DNA of 64,000 nucleotides, taken from Pelecanus crispus (Eukaryota; Chordata; Aves; Pelecaniformes; Pelecanidae). Below, piece after piece: positions 35,941 to 49,389 of the stretch. The position numbers and the translations under genes were made by a program. Numbering within the stretch: position 1 is the stretch's first letter; each line of letters opens with the position of its first letter. Under the pieces are notes generated by a model. It saw only the letters and a list, made by a program, of their open reading frames with translations. It was not told the DNA's origin and made no database searches. Location of the stretch: assembly GCF_030463565.1 (NCBI RefSeq), contig NC_134660.1, forward strand, positions 1,166,001 to 1,230,000, written 5' to 3'.

Positions 35941-38900
35941 TTTTTAAAGCTGTATTTCTTTACTAACTCGTTGAAACCGAGTTTTTGGAGAAACCAGCTA
36001 TTGTGCCTTAGAGTTACAAATGGCAGAAATAACGTTCGAGAGGCGGGAGGCGGCAATAAGCTATTTCGAGTAGCTCGAGCAAGTGCTATTTCATTAATTC
36101 CTGTGCAATAAGCCTTTCTCCTTGACTGTCATCTCGTCAGAAGTTCCTGGTCTATCGGCGCAGCGAATCCGTGTTTATCACAGCTCATCCCCAAAGAAAT
36201 CTCCCTCCCTTTCCCTCTCGGCCAGCCATCCCCTGTCTTTTCCCAAAGAGGAAGCGATTAAAGCTGTAAATATGAGTCAACAGCACCTTAATTCATAATT
36301 TATTGCAGGCGGTAGGAGAGAGTTATTTAAGATCAAAGCATCGCGGAGGGCGAGAGCTGCAAGGCGTGGAGACCAGGGAGCGGAGCAATAGAGGAGGATA
36401 ACGCGGAAACCTGTGGCTTAGGCGCGGAGAGGCGCGCAGCGGCCGCGGCGGCGGGGCGTGGAGGCAGCTTTTCCCCCCGCTTTTCCTTTTTTTTTTTTTT
36501 TTTTTTTTTTTTTCTTTTTTGTTTGCTGTCCCCCTGCAAGGGGGGTTCGGGCAGTGTCTGCCCTGCCCGGCCCCCAGCATCGCCCCGGACCCGCCCGCCG
36601 CAGGCCCGAGCCGGTGCCGCCGCTGCCGCTTCATTTTCCTATTTAAAAAGGGAGGCGAGCGCCAGTCGCGGGCAGGCGAGACAAAAGGGAAGAGCTCGGC
36701 CGCTTTCCAGTTAAACAGGCAAAAGTTTGGAAACGGTGCCGGGTTTCTTTGAAGTTTTCTGCTTTTTTTTTTGGTCGGGAGGAGGGAGCGGAGAGGAGGG
36801 GGGAGACGAAAGAAATAAAGGGCAATAACCACATTTCAACACTTCCCCGCGCGTAACCATCCCAGTTGAAAAGGAAGGCTATAAATCAGAGGCGATGGTG
36901 GAGATTTGACTCCTTATTTTTTTTTTTTTAGCGTAGCTAGGAGGGGAGGGGTTAAGGAGAAATCCCCACTCGTTGCTCTTTCGTCTCCTTTTGATGTCCG
37001 ACTCAATGCGAAATATATCAGCGCTTTATTGGCAGCGGTATCTAGAGGTCAGGAGAGAAGCCTGAAAAACTTCGGGTCAAATTCTCTCCGAGCATGTCCC
37101 GGTGAAATCAATAGGGAAGGGCGGCCCGCAGCCCCTGGGGCTGGGGGGCACGGGGAGGGGGACCGGCCGCCCCCCCGAGCCCCCTCCCATGCCCGGGGCC
37201 GGTGCCAGCGCTGCGCCCCGGAGCCCGGAGCCCGGAGCCCGCCCGCTCTGCCCGGCTCGGGGTGGGCTGGGGTTCGCTGTTTTTCGGTGGGGAGGGTTCG
37301 CCCCCCGCCCCCGGCACTTCCCTCCCGGTTTTTGGGAGCCGACGCCGCGCCATGGCACGCTTCGCCCTTTCACCAGCATCCAGATCCGTATTTTCTCTCC
37401 CCGCGCTGAGGTCAGCTCCAGCAATGCCGAGTCTAAAAATAACCTCCAGGATCTGGTTTGTTGCCACTGTGCTTCAAAGGCGAGAGCCCAAAATATTCCC
37501 TGAAAAAGGGCAAGATGCAATGGCAGGGTATTTACCCGGGGCTACTGGGAAGGGCGGGGGGGTGAAAGAAGGAAAGAAACCCGGTGGGCTTTGCGTAACT
37601 TGTATTTCCCCCCTTCCTTTCTCCCTCTTTCCTTCTTTCTTTCTTTCCTTCGGTTTTTCCCCTTTCTCCGGACGAGACATATGGAATCAATTTTGCATCC
37701 TGACATTGAAGGCTGGCCAATTCCTACTGGCTCTAAGAACCAGAATCCATTTGGTTCCCTTCTCTCCAGCACCCCTTGTCACTCAGTATTATAACCGTCT
37801 TGCAACATTTTAAGTCTTTATAAAGAGAAACAGCTTTCCAGATAGATACCAAGGACTGGGGAGTGGGGGAGGTTTTTGGGGGCTTTTAAAAATTTTTTTA
37901 AAGGGAAACGTGCGCGGCCCCCCCCCCCCCCCCCGACACCCCCGTCGCGTCCCCCTCCGCTCGGTGTCTCTCCGCGAAGGGGGCCGCAGCCCTGCGATAC
38001 TTTCAGCTGGTTTGGAAGAGTTTCTGGTTTTCTGCACGTCAAGCCAGTTCCGTTTGAGTCGAGCGAGTCCGCAAAAATCAAAGACGCTTTGGGGGGGTGG
38101 GGGGGATCCAAACCGTCCGAGAGAGCTGTCAGCAAGATCCACCGGGGTGCAATAAAGTAGTTTCTTCTCCTTAATTTGCCTGCTCCAGTTGCGAACGCGC
38201 ACCACCCCGATCCGGCTTCGCTCCTTCTTCTCGAAGTCCTGGGTCGGCCAGTACACAGGTAAGAAGTTAAAATAAATAAATAAACGAACGATGCGGCTCT
38301 GCCTTTCCTACCTTCTCAGCTCCGGCGCTGTGAGATATAATTAATTGCTCCGAAAGCTTTGACAGGCTTCTCCACCGGTCACCGTGAGCTATAGCTGCCT
38401 TTCTCCTGGTAACAAATTAAGAGCTCTGCCTCGGGAGCAGGATCGGGGAAGCTGAAGAGGAGCAAAAATTATCTCGCAGGGTCCATAACCGAGACCGGCC
38501 GCAACCCGCTGCTTTCCAAGAGCGTGTTCCCCCGCGAAGTTTGTCTGGGACGCATTTGCTAAAGGTTTAGCACCTCTCTCTTGTTTGAAAAAGAAACTAC
38601 AAAAGCCCGTTGCAAAAGCGGGGTGTTAAACTGAAGAATGTATGTGATGGTGATTTATGGCCCTACAAAGTTTTTTGTTTACTTGAAGCAGACCCTAATT
38701 ACAAGGGCTTCTAAAAAAAAAAAAATTCCCAAGCTCTGGGTATGTCCATAGCGGGTTTTCCCTCCCCAGGTCTGGGTGTAGTGGCCAGATGTGGCTAACA
38801 AACATCTGGCTAGATGAGCTGCTTTTCCTTGCAGTCGGCCAGTGCCTTTGACCGAAATGGGTAAGACGGAGGCTCCAAGCGTTCGGCGCAAAAGTGGTGG

Positions 38901-39237
38901 CTGCTGCGGGAGGCCGAGCCTGAAAATAGCAGGCTTTTGAAAAGGTCCAAGGTTTTTGGGGGCTGCGGGAGGGGGGGTGTCCTCGAAAACGGGACATTTC
39001 GCTCAAATGCAGTTTCTGGGAGTGGAAGGGGAACGGCCGGGAGGGTGAGATTTCGCGTGGGAATATCGGATGCGTTATTTTCCATGGAGTTGCGCTATTC
39101 ATTTCTGGCTCAAAAAAAATCCACCCCCCCCTTCCATCCTCTCTCGTGAACGCCCGATGTATATTTTAAGAGCGAGACAGGAAAATCGTTTGTACGGAGG
39201 GGAAAAAAACCTCCGAGAAATCGAATTAAACCCGGAA

Positions 39238-39239
<2 letters not shown>
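35941..39239. other. HOXB4-HOXB3 spacer with several unique blocks
   Basis: Unique, AT-richer segments at about 35945-36330, 36830-37110, 37390-37520, 37670-37830 and 38160-38700 contain many homeodomain-type cores and look like conserved elements. They alternate with GC-rich or homopolymer DNA, including a T-run near 36487-36513 and a C-run near 37918-37934. No protein-coding gene is supported. Confidence 0.4.

Positions 39240-39241
<2 letters not shown>

Positions 39242-39284
<43 letters not shown>
39242..39284. repeat. (TA)n microsatellite
   Basis: About 21 uninterrupted TA dinucleotides. Confidence 0.95.
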
Positions 39285-39287
<3 letters not shown>

Positions 39288-42200
39288 CTCTCTGTTCTCC
39301 TTTGGTTCCTTTCCCTTTAGAGCGAGATAATGACTCAGTCCCCGGGACAAGTTGCCAGTTCTAAAAATGTCCTCATACATTGTGAAACTGGAAAAGTTTT
39401 GACTCAGTGTCTAATATTTCCCGAGGCGACCTGGTATATTGGCAGAGAGCAGGAGCTCGGATACACAAGCGTCTGGTTTTTTGCTGAAAATTGCTTTGCA
39501 TTAAATTTCCTCAGCCTCAGAATTATCTTTACTCGCCTCCAGCTAAACTTGAAATTTTTTACCAAGCGCTTGATCTGTTGGCGAATGAAATCTGAGAAGA
39601 AACCGCAGGCCCTAAGTGGCCGTAATTTAATTGATTTTATCATAAATCATCAACTTCATGAAGAACCAAAGTTTTCACTGAAGTAAATTGATATTAATGG
39701 ACACTTTCTGAAATTTAACCGTATGGATCTATGTGGTGCTGGTGCTCCCACTTCTGCTCTTTTGGGACAGGAGATTTTAGGGGGGAGGTATTTTTCCATC
39801 CTCCTCGTTTTCGTTTCTCCCACCCTCCCCAAAACCTGACTTTTTTTTTTTTTTTTTTCCCCCAGCGTGGGGAATCTGATCCCGGCTGTGGAGGGGGGAT
39901 CGCAGAGCTCAGCTCCTCTGTGGCACCGCAGCAGCGGTAAATCCAGGAGCACCGAGATGAGGCTTTTTGGGGTGGGTGAGAGGGAAGAGTGGGGTTTCCC
40001 CGGGTTGTTCCCCTAGGCAGGGTATCCCCGCTGCCCGGGGGCTCCGTGGGCGTAGGGATGGGGTAGCCCTGGCAAAACCACGCGTGTTGCAGCGAGGCGC
40101 GTCCGGCTCGGCCAGCGCCAGCACCGCCTTGCTCGCATCCGTGCTGAAAGCAGAAATCGGATTTAAAACCCCCGCTTCCATCTACGTGTCCTCTGCTGCG
40201 TGAAACGCTGCCGTTCCCAAAGCTTTCCCGCCTAATTAAAAATTAACTAAGAGCCCGGGATGGGTGGGAGCCCTTTGATATGGTGATGAGGGTGACAGAG
40301 CGAACACCCTGGCAGAAATAGAGGATTTTAGCAAAGGGCAGCGGCTCGGGGCCGTGCCTGCGCCTGTGGGGTGTTGGCAGCGATGCGCTGTGCGGGGGCA
40401 TGCGGGGCTCGCCGCTACCCGCACGGTTCCCCGCGGCCGGTAAATATTCAGTGTAAACATCCCAAACCAGGGAGGCAGAATTCCTTGACACCCCTTCTTT
40501 CTCCCCGTCCTGAGACTTCCTCCTCAGGAATGGCCAGTGCCTCTGAGCTATCGGACGGAAGCAGGTAAAATGGAACTCGTTTCTTCTCCCAGGTCCCTTC
40601 TCCCCCATGCCCAGCTCCTTCTCCAGCGCCAGCCGGGGCCCGGATTTAGGCGAGTATCACTGCAAAAAATAACCGAATTCCTTCCTTTTCTCACAGAAAC
40701 GGCCACGGCGGTAGCGTGGGTGCCTGGTCCTCCCGGGAGGCGAAGGGCGGGCAGTGGGAGAAAAGCTTTGAATCCTCATTTTCTCCCTCTCTCTCTCTCT
40801 GTTTGGTGGTGGGTTTTTTTGGTTTGGTTTTGTTTTGTTTTGTTTTGTTTTTTTGAGGAGGAGGAGGGTGGGGGCTAAAATGGGGAGAAACGGGGAGCCT
40901 GGACGTGAGCCCGCGCCCTCGGGGCCGGCGGCAGCAGCCCGGGCACAGCTCCGGGGGGCGAGGAGCCCGTCCCCGGGGCCTCCGGGCGCTGCCCCGCCGC
41001 CGGGGAGGCGCAGAAGCCCCTCTCCGTTCTTCCTGTCCCTCCAAAACCGGTTTTTTTTTTTTTAATCCCTCCGTTTCCACCCGTTTGGCTGGACGCTGAG
41101 GTTTGGGGAGCGGTGGCAGCTGCGGTCTCTTTTCTCGTTAGTGTTTGCTCCCCTGCTTCGCCTTCAGGTTAAAGGCGAAAGAGGAGAAGAAAAACTAAAA
41201 GAAAAAAAAAAAGCGACAACGGCCCAGAGCGCCCCAAAGGCCAGGGCAGCCCCAGCTGCGGCCGCAGGGGCCGAGGGGCACCGCCGGCCCGGGAGGTTTG
41301 GGGAATTTGCTGCTACGGGAATTAGTGGCACTGGAGCGGGGAGCCGGGCATTTACCGATTCTGTACAAAATGAGCAAAAGCTTGACGTGTCCCAGTCACG
41401 TGAGCGCGTAATTCAAGCTATTATTTTGGCATTTGGAGGCGGCGGGGCGGGGGGGGGGAGAAGAAAAGCGGGGATGGTGATTCCCAGCCCGGCCCTGCTG
41501 AGCTGCTCCCAAAATAGCAGTTTGCAGCAGGCCGGTGTGGCGGAGCGCCCCCCCCGCGCCCCCCCCGCACCCCACCCCCCCGGGGCTCTGGGCGGCGGGC
41601 GGGCCCACGGGAGAGGGGTGCTGCGGGAGCACCCAGCCCGGCAGGAGCCTGGGGGCTGCCTGTGCGCCCCGTCCTTGTTCCTGCTTTGGTTTGTTGTTGT
41701 TTTCTTTTTTTTTTTTTTTTTTTGAGACAATTCCAAAGCACTTCCGCTGATTGATCATTAACCTGGTGAGTTATTGCTCTTCTAAGCAAAGGTCAGGGGG
41801 AGAAAAAGGTCTAATCTGTCAAGGCAAACCCACTGCTCACTCCGTTTCATTTTGATTTCTTATCCGGGCTGGCTTCTGTTTGGGGTTTCAGGAGGTCCTG
41901 GACCCTCCATAACTCTCCCTTCCTCCTCGGAGCTCTCCCCTCCCTCGGGCTCTCTGTTTGTGGAGTGGCAAAACCCAAACTCCTTCCATTTCGACAAAAA
42001 CAAAACCAAAAAAAAGGGCCAAGAGAGGGCGAGCAGCCCCCCGGGAGGAGGCGGTGGGTGCGGGACGAGCAGGGGCCGGGCTGGACCTGCGCTCCTCTAA
42101 GAGAGAAATGAGCGGCAAGCAAATAGAGCAAAAACCCCCAAATCAAAACAAAGAACACCGGGGAGGGGAACAACAACAACAACAACAACAACTCGCTGCA

Positions 42201-42560
42201 TCCCTCTTCTGCCTGTACTGCGAGGAATAAACTAAAAACAAAGACAAACGCCCACGGCCCCCCCGCCCTCCCGGCTGCAGCCGTTATTTACGCCGGCGGC
42301 TCCGGGGCTCTTTGCGTGCTCCCCTCTCCCCTCCTCTCTCCCGCACCCGCTCCGCATCAGCGCGATTTTGCCTTTTCTCCACCTCCCCTCGGGCTGCCCA
42401 CTTCTCCCCTTCCTCCCGGGCCCGGCGGGGGAGGAACTTGCCGAGCCTCAGCCTGCGTTTGCTCAGCTCACAGCGCAGAAAGGGTGTTTTCTTTCCTTCT
42501 TCTTCTTCTTTTTTTTTTTTTTTTCTTTCCCTCTTTGCCAATCTCTGTGTGTACTCTACA
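39285..42560. other. HOXB4-HOXB3 spacer, central part
   Basis: The unique block at 39310-39730 holds AATTGATTTTATCATAAATC near 39627-39646 with PBX-HOX-like cores. GC-rich and simple sequence fills most of the rest, including a T-run near 39841-39858 and a CAA triplet run at about 42170-42191. No gene is supported. Confidence 0.4.
41735..41840. promoter_or_regulatory. Candidate PBX-HOX/MEIS enhancer module
   Basis: A perfect PBX-HOX consensus TGATTGAT lies at 41748-41755, an AGGTCA half site at 41790-41795 and a MEIS/PREP core CTGTCA at 41816-41821, in a short unique stretch between GC-rich blocks. The combination is typical of Hox auto- and cross-regulatory enhancers. Function is inferred from motifs only. 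Confidence 0.35.
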
Positions 42561-45500
42561 GAGGGAACTGAAAAGCCCCATTTAACCGGGGAAGGCTGTG
42601 ATGTAAGTGGAATATTGCCAAAGCTGTGTATTAAAGTGTGCGCGCATGTAATAATAATACTAATAAAAAATACAGCTATAGGCCGCCGACTAGAGAAGGT
42701 CACGAAGCATCCGCGGGTGATTTATGGACTCGGGGATGTTGTCACAAGCAGAGTAGGGGTGTGAGGGGAACATTTTTATTTGAGATTAATAACATCAACA
42801 TACAGAACGGAAACAGGATTATTAAAGCGACTGAATGTTTCCCAAAACGAAAATATTTTTAAATGAGATTGCTTTTTCTTTCTCCCCTTCTTTCTCCCTC
42901 TCCGAGTCCTTCGTGCCAAAGTTGCGGTGATAAATCTCGGCGTGGCTTTAAAAATGTTTACGGCTCGACACCGTTAATTCTGGTACCAAATCACTGCTGT
43001 GTGAACGGTGTCCTCGTACCCCATAAAGCATCTCCGTCCCCCCCTTCGTGGCGATCCTCCGACCACATCGGAGAAACACAAAAAACCATATTCTGAATCC
43101 TTCAGGCTTTTCTGCCTTTCCGGCCTCCTATTTTCCCTCCCGTTATCCTGCTGTTGAACCCAGAACTAATGAACTGCACGTATTTAGTCTCTCAAACGCA
43201 TTTAACTCCGCAATTACCCGCAGAATTTAGCGGAACCCCTCCCGATAGCGATATTTCTAAGCTACGGCCAGGGCTGACCGGCAGCCGCGGGCGAGCCCCC
43301 CGGCTCACGCCGAGCCCTCCCCGTCGCCAGGACGGGCGAAGCGTTTCCCTGCGGGGGGCTTCCACGGGGGAAGGTGGAAGGAAGCGCCGGGGGGACAGGG
43401 GATGGCCTCAGACCTACAGCCGTGGAGCTGGTGCCCACCGCCTCGACGGGAATATTGGGGTTTCAAGGGACGGAGACGGGTGCAGTGCTGGGAATGCTGT
43501 GGTTACTGGGACGGGAGACAATCTCGCAGGAATTGCTGGGGCTTTTGTTCATCTTCTCCCCACTTCCACCCAAAGGTTTCTCTCTGTGATGAAGCCCCTT
43601 GTCCACGCTTTTCTGACCGAAGTTTCATACTTTTTTTTTTTTTTTTCCCCTTTCTCCCCCGCCCAGTTCTTCTCCTTTCTCAAAGTCCACCGCTGCCTCG
43701 TATTTGCTGGACCAGACATCCGAGAATTGGTGAGTTTTGCCGAAAATCCTACCTGGCCCCTGTCTGTGTGTGTCTCCGTACCTCCCCCTGCACCAGGCTC
43801 GAAACCATTCCTTCATTCCTTCTCTAAAGTCACCCAACGTGACTTTCTTTTTTTTTTTTTTTTTTTTTTCCTCCCCCTCCACCAACCCCAGAATAAGCAC
43901 GGCTGCCCTGGATTTCAGCTGAGTATTTTCATTTTGCTACTGGCTTGTCTTTAAACTTTGTGATTTATGGCCGTAACTTTGAGGGAGTGTTTTAAATGGA
44001 AGATATTTCCTGTACTCCCTTTGAAGGGAAACCCAGTCAGATTGCAACATTTGCTGCTGATTTCGTGACGAGTGCGAGGGAGTTACATTTTAAAGAAAAA
44101 TAAGCTGCAACCAAAGCAAAGATGGCAATACACAGGGAGCCTAAAAAAACCTACTTACAGGAGCTCAACATATAAACGTGCAACGACCGTCTTAACAGGG
44201 TGGGCTTTTTTTTTCGGCTGCCAGTTAAGGTTAAAACAAAATTTTGCACTTCAGAGGAGTTACTTGCGGAATCCGAGGTGCTTCTGATTGCCTAGGTGCT
44301 CCAAATAAGCCAGTGGAGATCCATATTCAGAAACCTATAGAGTACTTCACCTACAGAGAAGTCCTTAAAAGAATAGTCCACGACTGTTTTTCCTCTCTCC
44401 TTCCCTGGAATTTCAACGCCGGGGCTCCAAAATAGGAACTATCTTGTAGCAGAAGATTTATGTTGGAGCAGCTCGTAAAAAGTCAGATGGGGAGGGGGGG
44501 GAAATGGCAATAATGGAGTCCCCTGGTCGAAACCCTCACGTCTGGGATCTGAACGCTGGAGCCAGAACAATAGCTGGAAACACCGCAGTCCTTGGGATCA
44601 GGCTTTATCCATCACCTAGAAAACCTTGGCTGTCCAACCCGGAGTAACTCCTCTCAAAAGTCAGATGTTTACTTGGACACCCTTCTTTTTCCTTCCAGAG
44701 TTATCAGCCTAAAGGTGCACACACACGAACACACACACACACACAAAAAAAAAAAAAAAGGGCGATGCAAACCCCCCGACGGGTCGTACCTTCCCAGCGA
44801 AGTCCAAAGAGCCTTTGTGGTCCCTCTTTTTCTTGTTTTGCTAAACGTAAATTCCCCCCCGTCAGCACTTAACCCAGAGGAGTGAGCGCCAGAATTAAAG
44901 GAGGGAAGATAATTGTGATGTGAAACAAAAGTAGCACTTTAAAAAAAAAAAAAAAAGTGCAGACACCTAAATTCCTTGCCCTGCCTTCCTCCCACTCGCC
45001 AGCCCCTCCTCGTCACGGACTTTCCCCAAAACGCGTCTTGGCGAGTTTCTGCTCTCGGCAGCCGTGTGGGAGCGGGGAAAAGCATAAATCTCCCGTGGCG
45101 ACAGCGGCAGCGCCTTGCATAGCAGTAACGGCGTTATTAATAATAGCAATAATAATCATCTTTATTGTTCAACACCTCGCTGCCGTGGCCTCCCCCGGGG
45201 GCGATGTGCGCCCGGAGCCCCCCCAGACCCCGCAGCTCCTCCCGGGCGGGGGGGGGGGGCATCGGGCCGCGCAAAGTTAACGCCGAAGTTACCGCGGAGC
45301 CGCAGCAGCGCCCGGGGGTGCGCCCGGCTCCCCCCCCCGCACCCCCGGGGCCGGCCCCCCCCGGGCCCCCGAAAAGCGGGGGCGGTGGGGGGGCGCCGGG
45401 CGCGGCCGAGGGCCGGGGGGGCAGCGCCGGCGGTGCCGGAGCCGCGGCCGCGGGAGGGGAGGGGGGGACACACACTATGGCTATGTTGGAGCGGTTTATT

Positions 45501-46130
45501 AGCATAAATTGACACCTAATTGTTAAACACGTGAATCAAAGGCGAGCCGTGCTATCTCTCTGCCTAGGCCTCTGTCCACCACGGCTGCAATTAGCATAAT
45601 TTTTCACTAGTGACGCTGTTTGGGAGGCTCGTTGGCTTTGCCCGGCAATCCGAACCAAATCTTTATTTTTAAATATCCCCTCCGCTTTATTCCCCCCTCG
45701 CCCCCCCCCGACCCCCCGTAGCCTGGATTCTTTTCGTTATTATTTTAATCCCAGCCAAGCATTGCATAGTTAAAAGGGGGGGGGGGGGGGTGTTGTGTTC
45801 AGCTTTTCTTTCTTTCTTTTTTTTTTTTCCCTTCTCCTTTCCCTTCTTCCCCTTTGCTGTGGTAAAGCAGAGGCCATTGTTATCAGTGAGCAGCGCGTAC
45901 CAGTCTATAGGGCAACTAGAATCTCAGGGTTTGTCCATTCAAAGCCCTCAGCTTTTCTGCACATCTTGGAAGCTGGAAAGCATCTTGATTTTTTTTTTTT
46001 TTTTTTCCCTCCTCTTCCCCAAACGGAGACAGAGAGACAATTTGAGCTGCCGTAACCGAAAGCTCCACTGGCTGAGCCCCCTCCCCCTCTGTTTTGGCTT
46101 TTTTTTTTATACATATATACATGCATATGC
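42561..46130. other. HOXB4-HOXB3 spacer with unique blocks
   Basis: Unique segments lie at 42590-43250, 43940-44640 and 45480-45620; the rest is GC-rich (45180-45470) or homopolymer-rich (T-runs near 43630 and 43850). No gene is supported. Confidence 0.4.
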
Positions 46131-49100
46131 TGGATTTTTTTCCTCTCTCTCGTATATTCCTGTAACGTTTTTAAAGGAAGGGGGTCATTCCTTGCTTATT
46201 GATTGCGTGGATGCTGGATGTGAAAATATATTATGTCTGCCTGTGCTTTGCTCGTCAGAGACTAAGGTAAGCCGGACTCAAATAGGCTATCACTTTGTGA
46301 ATGGCGGAGTATATGTCCCAATGATTTATGACCATATGACTCCAATCTCGGTTCAAGAAGAGTTCACAAGCTTTAAGCTTCCTTCCACGCAGAGACTCTT
46401 TTGCAGCCCTCATCCAGGGCCCTTTTTTTCCCCCCTGCTTTACAACTGGGGAGTTCTGGTTGGGGTGAAGCTCGGTTGTGGGGGGAGGGAAGAGGGAAAT
46501 TTTAGGAATGTGTCTCTGTTTTCCAGGCATATCCACCGCAAGGCAGTCGCTGGGATTTGAGCTCTTTCTGAGCAGGCGACCTATTGTTAAGGGCATGTTT
46601 GGAATATTTATTATTAATAATAATTTAAATTAAAAGCGGGGCTACGCCTGGTTTCGCCGGCTCTGGGAAATAAACCTTGGGAGGGGGCGGGGGGAGGGGA
46701 AAGGCGCTGCTCTTCTTCATAAACACAGTCAGGTTGGGAATTTAGGATTTCCAACATGGAGGGGACGGCTTTGCAGGAGAATACCTCTGCCTTAGATTTC
46801 TTTCACCTTTTTCCCCCGCCTGCCTGATTTTTTTCCCGAGCATCCTCCTCCCCGCAGCCCTTTCCCTCTCGCACCTTCCCCCGACTTTTTTTTTTCCCCC
46901 CCCTCTTTTAAATGTCTCTAAATCCTCGCACTCCAAAAAGTTGCAGGCAAAGAGTTCGTGGTTAAATGTTACCGCTCACAAAGTGAAACTTGGAGCGTGA
47001 TGAAACAGCCAGCGCGGATCCTGCCCGGGTTTAATTGGAACAGGAGATAATCGAATATTTATCATTCTGCCTGAGATTTTTTTTTTTTTTTAAACAATTC
47101 CTTGGAGTAAATAATTAGGATTGCGGCCGTCCTCGGCGAAGATAAATGAGCGGCATTTGTGAGGCGCTGAGAGACGAGGTACAAAGCAAATCTTCTGTGG
47201 AAGCCACAAGCGAGCGAGCTTTTGGGCAAAGGGGATTGTAAATTTATTTTATGGCCATTTAAAAAAAAAAAAATCGTCGCTGTTATTTTTAGCTGCTTTA
47301 GCTGAGCCTCTCTGCTCGGTTCTGGTTTGGGTTTGTTTTGTTTTGTTTTTTTTTTTTTTAAGAAACCTATGCCAGACAGGAAGGCCTTGGAGAAATTCCC
47401 ACCTCTGCCCTCGTAGATATTTTCAGCAAACCTATTCATAATAAAGGCGCTGCTGTTTGTTAATTAATTCACAGCTTCTCGGCTCGGGCAGTGGAGTCTA
47501 CTTTTTAATAAGACATATTTATCATGGCAAGGAAAGCAAATGAGAATAACTCCCAGCAAGGATATCATCCTCTCTGTAGACAATAATACATCTCTGTGGA
47601 AGATACAATGCAGATTTGGGAATGCATAAAGGATTTAATCAGTGTAAAAAAGCGAAGCGGTCCCTTCGTGGACGCGTTGTCTGAGGCTGTGTTAAGTATA
47701 CGGAGGTTTCATGTGACACCACATAAGAACACAGCAGTCAGGGAAGGGAAAAAAAGATGTTATTTATTGTCGAGCTACGGCTTCTGTTAAACCCCACTAC
47801 TTAGAAATATCGCATTAGACTTTATCTCCACAGAGTTTATTTTATTTTATTTTAGAGAATGAAAGAGCCCAGATAAAATTAAATATACAATAGATACAAT
47901 TAAATATACAATGGATATCAATTTCAAAACAAAATGCACAGTGGCTCCTCGCAAACTCTGAGCTGCAGAGAGAAGTCACTGCCTTTTTAAAATATGTTTG
48001 CTGCTTGATTGATCCTCACACATCAGATTATTTTCAGGTCAAGGTAGTTTTCATATTTCTAAGGGTGTTTCTGCTCTGCCTTTATGGCAGAGAAAGTTTA
48101 TGTTTTGAGAAAAGAAAGAGAAAGAGAGAGATGAAGAAAAATAAAAAGGCCAGAGAGAGAAAGAAAAAAGGAAGGTTTCATTTTGTATTTTGGGGGTTTG
48201 GATTGGGTTTTTAGACTTTTTGAGCTTGGATTGAGGGAGGGAGGAACAATGAAAAATCAAAGGGTAGAAAGTTAAGAGCAAATGGCCTGGTGACGGGTTT
48301 GTTTTCCAAGGAAAAAAACCAACAGCAATTAAACTGGGTTTAGAATCACATCTTGCCAATGGTAGTTCCAGATTCAAGACCGATGAGTACAAAGCAGTGC
48401 AGGCAACGAAGGGGGACGTTTTCTAAACACAACCTGTGCTACCAGAGCGAGAGCCTAGCAAACAGGCCAAAGGAAGCACATTCTTGAATTCGTGCCCCTG
48501 TTTAAATCTGCTTAAAATATTTGCACTGAATTCCAAAGACATTGTGTAAACAGCAAATCAAGCCAACTGTGTCAGGACACCGTTACCTGCATAAAACATA
48601 TTGACTATTTGCTGTTTCCAGTTTAAAAACAAATATACAGGACAGAGGCCCTACAATAAACTTAGCGGGCTTTTAATTTCGGGTGATAGAACGCCTTGCT
48701 GTTTTTCATGTGTGTGAACGGCTGATTTGAATAGGTCAGGGGTAAGAAAGCAAGACTTTCATTCCTTTCATGCTTGTAGCTAGCAATTATCCATTCTGTA
48801 TTCCTACATTTACGTTAATGTGCGTGCTATCTGGACACGGGTGTGTATACGTGCACGCGACGCACACAGCTACATGCGTATACACGCACACATTTGTACG
48901 GGAGCATATGTGTATGCTTGGGGGTGTGTATATATGCATATAGATAAATATAGAAGTAAATAGACGTACACAGATGAAACCACGTGCACTTATAGAGCAT
49001 GTGTGTAGTTACACATCTCGGGCGCTATCCTCTGAGGGAAAACCAGGGGCAACCAACCGACCAACCAGGAAAACTACCCCCCAAAATCAGCTCAACGCTC

Positions 49101-49271
49101 TCGCACTGTAACATTTGTTGAGCTTCCTTAGGCTGCACACAGGACAAAATCTGCTCAAAGCATCTGTTCGCCCTGTTCTGCGGGACCCTATTCATGTCAT
49201 GGGCCTTTCAGGCCCCAAGATGGATTCATAGGCCGGGTACTATTATTGTGTGTTTTCTCCTAACCTTTCAG
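46131..49271. other. HOXB3: Region upstream of HOXB3, extensive unique sequence
   Basis: Most of 46140-46660 and 46920-49260 is unique and AT-rich with clustered TAAT cores and a TGATTGAT at 48006-48013. It is the best candidate for HOXB3 enhancers and for the promoter of the non-coding first exon. Short T- and A-runs interrupt it near 47078 and 47342. An alternating purine-pyrimidine tract lies at about 48815-48990. The final bases form a pyrimidine tract and CAG, a likely splice acceptor ending at 49271. Confidence 0.45.
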
Positions 49272-49389
49272 GTCAGCTTCCAATAGACAGCTGGAAACGG
49301 CCTGTCACGTGGCCTTGGGGTGCCAATGTTCTGCCATAGGGGTGTCAAGACCCTGGTAGCCGCAAAAATCGTTTTGGGGAGTCCCAGAG
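49272..49389 (+). other. HOXB3: HOXB3 5' UTR part of the first coding exon
   Basis: A strong acceptor (TCTCCTAACCTTTCAG, ending 49271) is followed by 118 bp up to the ATG. HOXB3 genes usually have an upstream non-coding exon, so this is probably where the coding exon starts. An E-box CACGTG lies inside at 49306-49311. Confidence 0.55.
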
